From: Megalobrama amblycephala
Lineage: Eukaryota; Chordata; Actinopteri; Cypriniformes; Xenocyprididae
Reading direction: 5' to 3'
Assembly (NCBI RefSeq): GCF_018812025.1
Contig: NC_063045.1
Location: 48,614,691 to 48,678,690, forward strand
DNA: 64,000 nt
Both the position numbers and the translations under genes were made by a program. Below, piece by piece: positions 60,876-64,000 of this stretch. The notes beneath the pieces were generated by a model. That model made no database searches and had not been told where the DNA came from. It was given only the letters and a program-made list of their open reading frames with translations. The first letter of the stretch is position 1, and each line of letters begins with the position of its first letter.

Positions 60876-61745
60876 TTAAAGGTGCCCTAGAACCAGTTTT
60901 TACAAGATGTAATATAAGTCTAAGGTGTCCCCTGAATGTGTCTGTGAAGTTTCAGCTCAGAATACCCCATACATTTTTTTTAAATACATTTTTTTATCTG
61001 CCTATTTTGGGGCATCATTAACTATGCACCGATTCAGGCTGCGGCCCCTTTAAATTGCACGCTCCCTGCCACCCTCGAGCTCTCGACTATAATACAGTGC
61101 ATTTACAAAGTTCACACAGCTAATATAACCCTCAAATGGATCTTTACAAGATGTTCATCATGCATACTGCATGTATGCGTCGGATCATGTGAGTATAGTA
61201 TTGATTTGGATGTTTACATTTAATTCTGAATGAGTTTGATAGTGATCCATGGCTAATGGGCTAATGCTACACTGTTTGAGAGATTTATAAAGAATGAAGT
61301 TGTTTATGAATTATACAGAATGCAAGTGTTTAAAAATGAAAATATCAAATATCACTAAAAATATCATGTAATCATGGATCATGTCAGTTATTATCATTCC
61401 ATCTGCCATTTTTCGCTATTGTTCTTGCTTGCTTACCTAGTCTGATGATTCAGCTGTGCACAGATCCAGAGGTTAATACTGCCTGCCCTTGTCTAATGCC
61501 TTGAACATGGGCTGGCATATGCAAATATTGGGGTCGTACATATTAATGATCCTGGTTGTTACGTAACAGTCGGTGTTATGTTGAGATTCGCCTGTTTTTC
61601 GGAGGTCTTTTAAACAAATGAGATTTACATAACAGTCATAACAGTCTCTAGCGTGAAACTCAATGTATTTCTTTTCCGTGTACTGAACTCTTGTTATTCA
61701 ACTATGCCAAGGTACATTACATTTTTGATTCTAGGGCACCTTTAA
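60876..61745 (-). mobile_element. AAAGGTGCC-family TTAA element, copy 4
   Basis: TTAA at 60876-60879 and 61742-61745, ends AAAGGTGCCCTAGAAC and TTCTAGGGCACCTTT. Same orientation as copy 3. 870 bp. The central palindrome is partly decayed (TTGTTACGTAACAGTC). A TAACAGTCATAACAGTC repeat lies near 61630. Confidence 0.9.
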
Positions 61746-62109
61746 AATGCTTGCAAATAAGTAACTTTGAAGATGAAGCAGAACTGCAATGTCACGTTAG
61801 CGTGACCGCGATAGAGATGATAATCAAAAACAAACAGATGTTTTGTTCGTTTTTGGCAGAGTACTTGATCCGATGAGGCACGAGTTATACAGGCTCCGCC
61901 CTCTTCTGGAATGTGGGGTGGGAAGCAGCAGCTCATTTGCATTTAAAGATACATGCACGAAAACGGCATGCATTTCTTTCCACTCAAAAATGGGCATACA
62001 CAACATGATATAATTGGGGTATTTTGAGCTGAAACTTCACAGACACATTCTGGGGACACCTGAAACTTATATTAAATTTTGTAAAAAGGGCATAATAGGT
62101 CCCCTTTAA
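61742..62109 (-). mobile_element. Adjoining TTAA element of another family, one side truncated
   Basis: Its right end TAATAGGTCCCCTTT at TTAA (62106-62109) and the block GGGGTATTTTGAGCTGAAAC resemble a different TTAA family with AAAGGGGACCTATTA termini. The left side begins directly at copy 4's closing TTAA without a visible terminus. Confidence 0.65.
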
Positions 62110-64000
62110 AAGGTTATATATTATTTTTTTATATGTTGTTAGGTAAAATATACATTATATACATCCAGCTTTTCCATTTATTGTTGCAACAATGACCTGC
62201 ACTGTCACTAATATGTAATGAAAAAAAAATACAGATAAATATTCTTTCTGGGGAAAAAAATACAGTTTCACTGCAAGTAAAAAATAGCTATGCCTGTAAA
62301 TCATCTCAACTCACAGCAAAAAGTTAATTTTGTACCTTGGATATGGCTGTTCAGAGAGTATGAACTTAACCAAGCGTCTTCCAGAGGCCATAATTTGCGT
62401 GATAACATTGCTTTAGTTATTTTATTCATCGCAGTCCTCTCTCAGGGCCTGCCTCTCTGCACCGTGCCACGCTACATCACAGGAGATTAATGTCAAACCC
62501 TCAAACACTACTCTGTGTAACTAAAACACACTCCTCCCATCCTGAAAACTTCAATTCGTTCAATTAAAAAAGACAGTCACACGCATAGACATGTATAAAG
62601 TGTATACGGATGGACAGACAGGGCTGTCAGTCATAGGGGCTTGAAAGCCCCGCCACCCAAACGTCTGCCATCTTGTCCTTTTTGAAACTGTGAAAAACTG
62701 ACGTCTGAATGCTCCAACCCTAACATCAGTCCATCATTCATCTCTATCTTCCTCCTTCCTGATTCCCTGCTGGTGCTGTGAGGAGAGAGAGAGAGTGTGT
62801 GAATGTGTTGTGATGGTGTGTAAGCTGATAAATGACAGATTCAGGACAGCCTATTTCAGATAGTTTGTAATTGGACTGTGTGCACAATGTAAAATATGAT
62901 TCATGGTGGGAGAGGGACATTTATGTTTAAAAGCTACTTGTAAAAGTTTTCTCAGAGCTAATGGTTTGGGAGGATCAGAGCCTTGCAGTTCGCAGAAGAG
63001 GTGTAAAATGATTTTATCAAAGAGAATGACATCTAGAAAGACTCACCAGGACATCATGGGACGTGTAGTACTGCTTCTTTAATTCTACACATTCCTAGCC
63101 CGTTTAATTTGTGCGAATGGAATGATAAGCTTTGTTACGTGTTCATATTTTATAGCCAATCATAATAGAGCTCATTAACATGTCCAGAAATTTTAGGTGG
63201 AACATCATTACATCATAGCATGAGACATGATTAAGGGGGCAGGACATTCTCATTCTAAAAAGCATCTAATTGGACAAAAATCTGTGTAGTGCAGGATGAG
63301 TCATCAGCAATTTGGGGATATTTCTTGGAAGAGAGACAAAATGTTAAATGCGTATAATGGCCAAAAATGATTTTAATCAATATTTTACGTTTTGCTTAAT
63401 TGGTGGCTTATTTGTACTATTTGATTATGGTATGTACAATCTCACTCATACGTTTTTATAAGATCTGTTTAAACCCCAGTGGTGCGTCAGTTTAGGGGCG
63501 GGGTCAGGGGTCATCCTTCATAATGAGTTTCTTTTAAAAATCATACATTTTTGTACGATTCAGAATTCATACGAAATTGTCTACCTAGAAAAATAGTTAC
63601 GTTTTCCCATGAGATCAGGTTGGTATTCCCTGCAGAATCGAACCCATGACCCATCGAACCTATTTTTGGTGTAAAATAAGTGGTGTAACATTATGGCATA
63701 AAAATAAAATGAAAAAGTAGCAAATTGCAATGATCATATTCTGTTCCACGCAATATACTGCTGAATGTCGCGTCATGCCAGTATGAAACTGTAGCTGTCA
63801 AAAGTGATATTTTTAAAAGCCAATGTTTTTCCAAGTATCTGTTGAGTAACAGAACTTTTCAATTTCTGACAATACCGATTTATAATAGAAGCGGTTCTTT
63901 TTACCTGTGTTTTCTGAGTTAACATCATATACTGAAACTTGGGACTATAACCGTAGACCGTCTACAATGTCACACTGACTTAGCAAAAACTGTTGTAGTG
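62110..64000. other. Unassigned stretch with one old repeat
   Basis: 62280-62500 is balanced and repeat-free. 63430-63640 (CATACGTTTTTATAAGATCT, GGGGCGGGGTCAGGGG, ACGAAATTGTCTACCTAG, CATGAGATCAGGTTGG) resembles a common cyprinid interspersed repeat from memory. No gene recognised. Confidence 0.4.

Overview
The window looks like non-coding DNA from a bony fish, most likely a cyprinid (carp, goldfish, zebrafish or a relative). The evidence is an AT-rich background, very long TA, CA, GATA/GACA, AATC and CTAT arrays, several Tc1-like transposons, many short TTAA-flanked inverted-repeat elements ending in motifs such as GGGTGAACTA, and hAT-type elements with 8-bp target duplications. The family resemblance to cyprinid repeats is from memory, not a database search.

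I found no complete protein-coding gene. The only recognisable coding sequences are dead transposon genes: Tc1-like transposases at 10827-11844 (plus) and 46985-47938 (minus), a transposase tail inside a foldback element at 25897-27112, and a THAP-like zinc-finger exon broken by two insertions (42831-44163). Two weak host-exon candidates on the minus strand (20122-20304 and 49825-49877) are listed with low confidence. The window could be intergenic or lie inside a large intron.

Layout: 3.5-6.2 kb holds nested inverted-repeat elements. 6.9-7.1 kb is a GATA/GACA array. 8.0-9.5 kb is a 21-bp minisatellite with a 105-bp higher-order repeat. 10.7-11.9 kb is a Tc1 copy. 12.1-17.8 kb is a stack of hAT and TTAA elements. 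19.3-22.5 kb has two hAT-type elements and a repeat present in both interrupted and uninterrupted form. 25.9-27.1 kb is a foldback Tc1 derivative with another insertion in one arm. 27.3-28.9 kb has three copies of a tRNA-like SINE. 30.8-35.7 kb and 37.1-37.8 kb hold more inverted-repeat elements. 39.7-40.3 kb is tetranucleotide arrays. 42.5-44.7 kb is the repeat with the THAP-like exon. 46.7-48.2 kb is a Tc1 copy with perfect ends. 51-54 kb has very long dinucleotide arrays. 57.2-58.7 kb is a degenerate minisatellite with a 307-bp duplication. 60.3-62.1 kb is a second TTAA-element cluster.

The main story is repeat archaeology. The TTAA-targeting elements repeatedly use each other's ends or interiors as landing sites, so the relative order of several insertions can be read directly. 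Between the repeats there are stretches of ordinary complexity in which I see nothing definite. A few could be conserved regulatory DNA, but that cannot be shown from one sequence.
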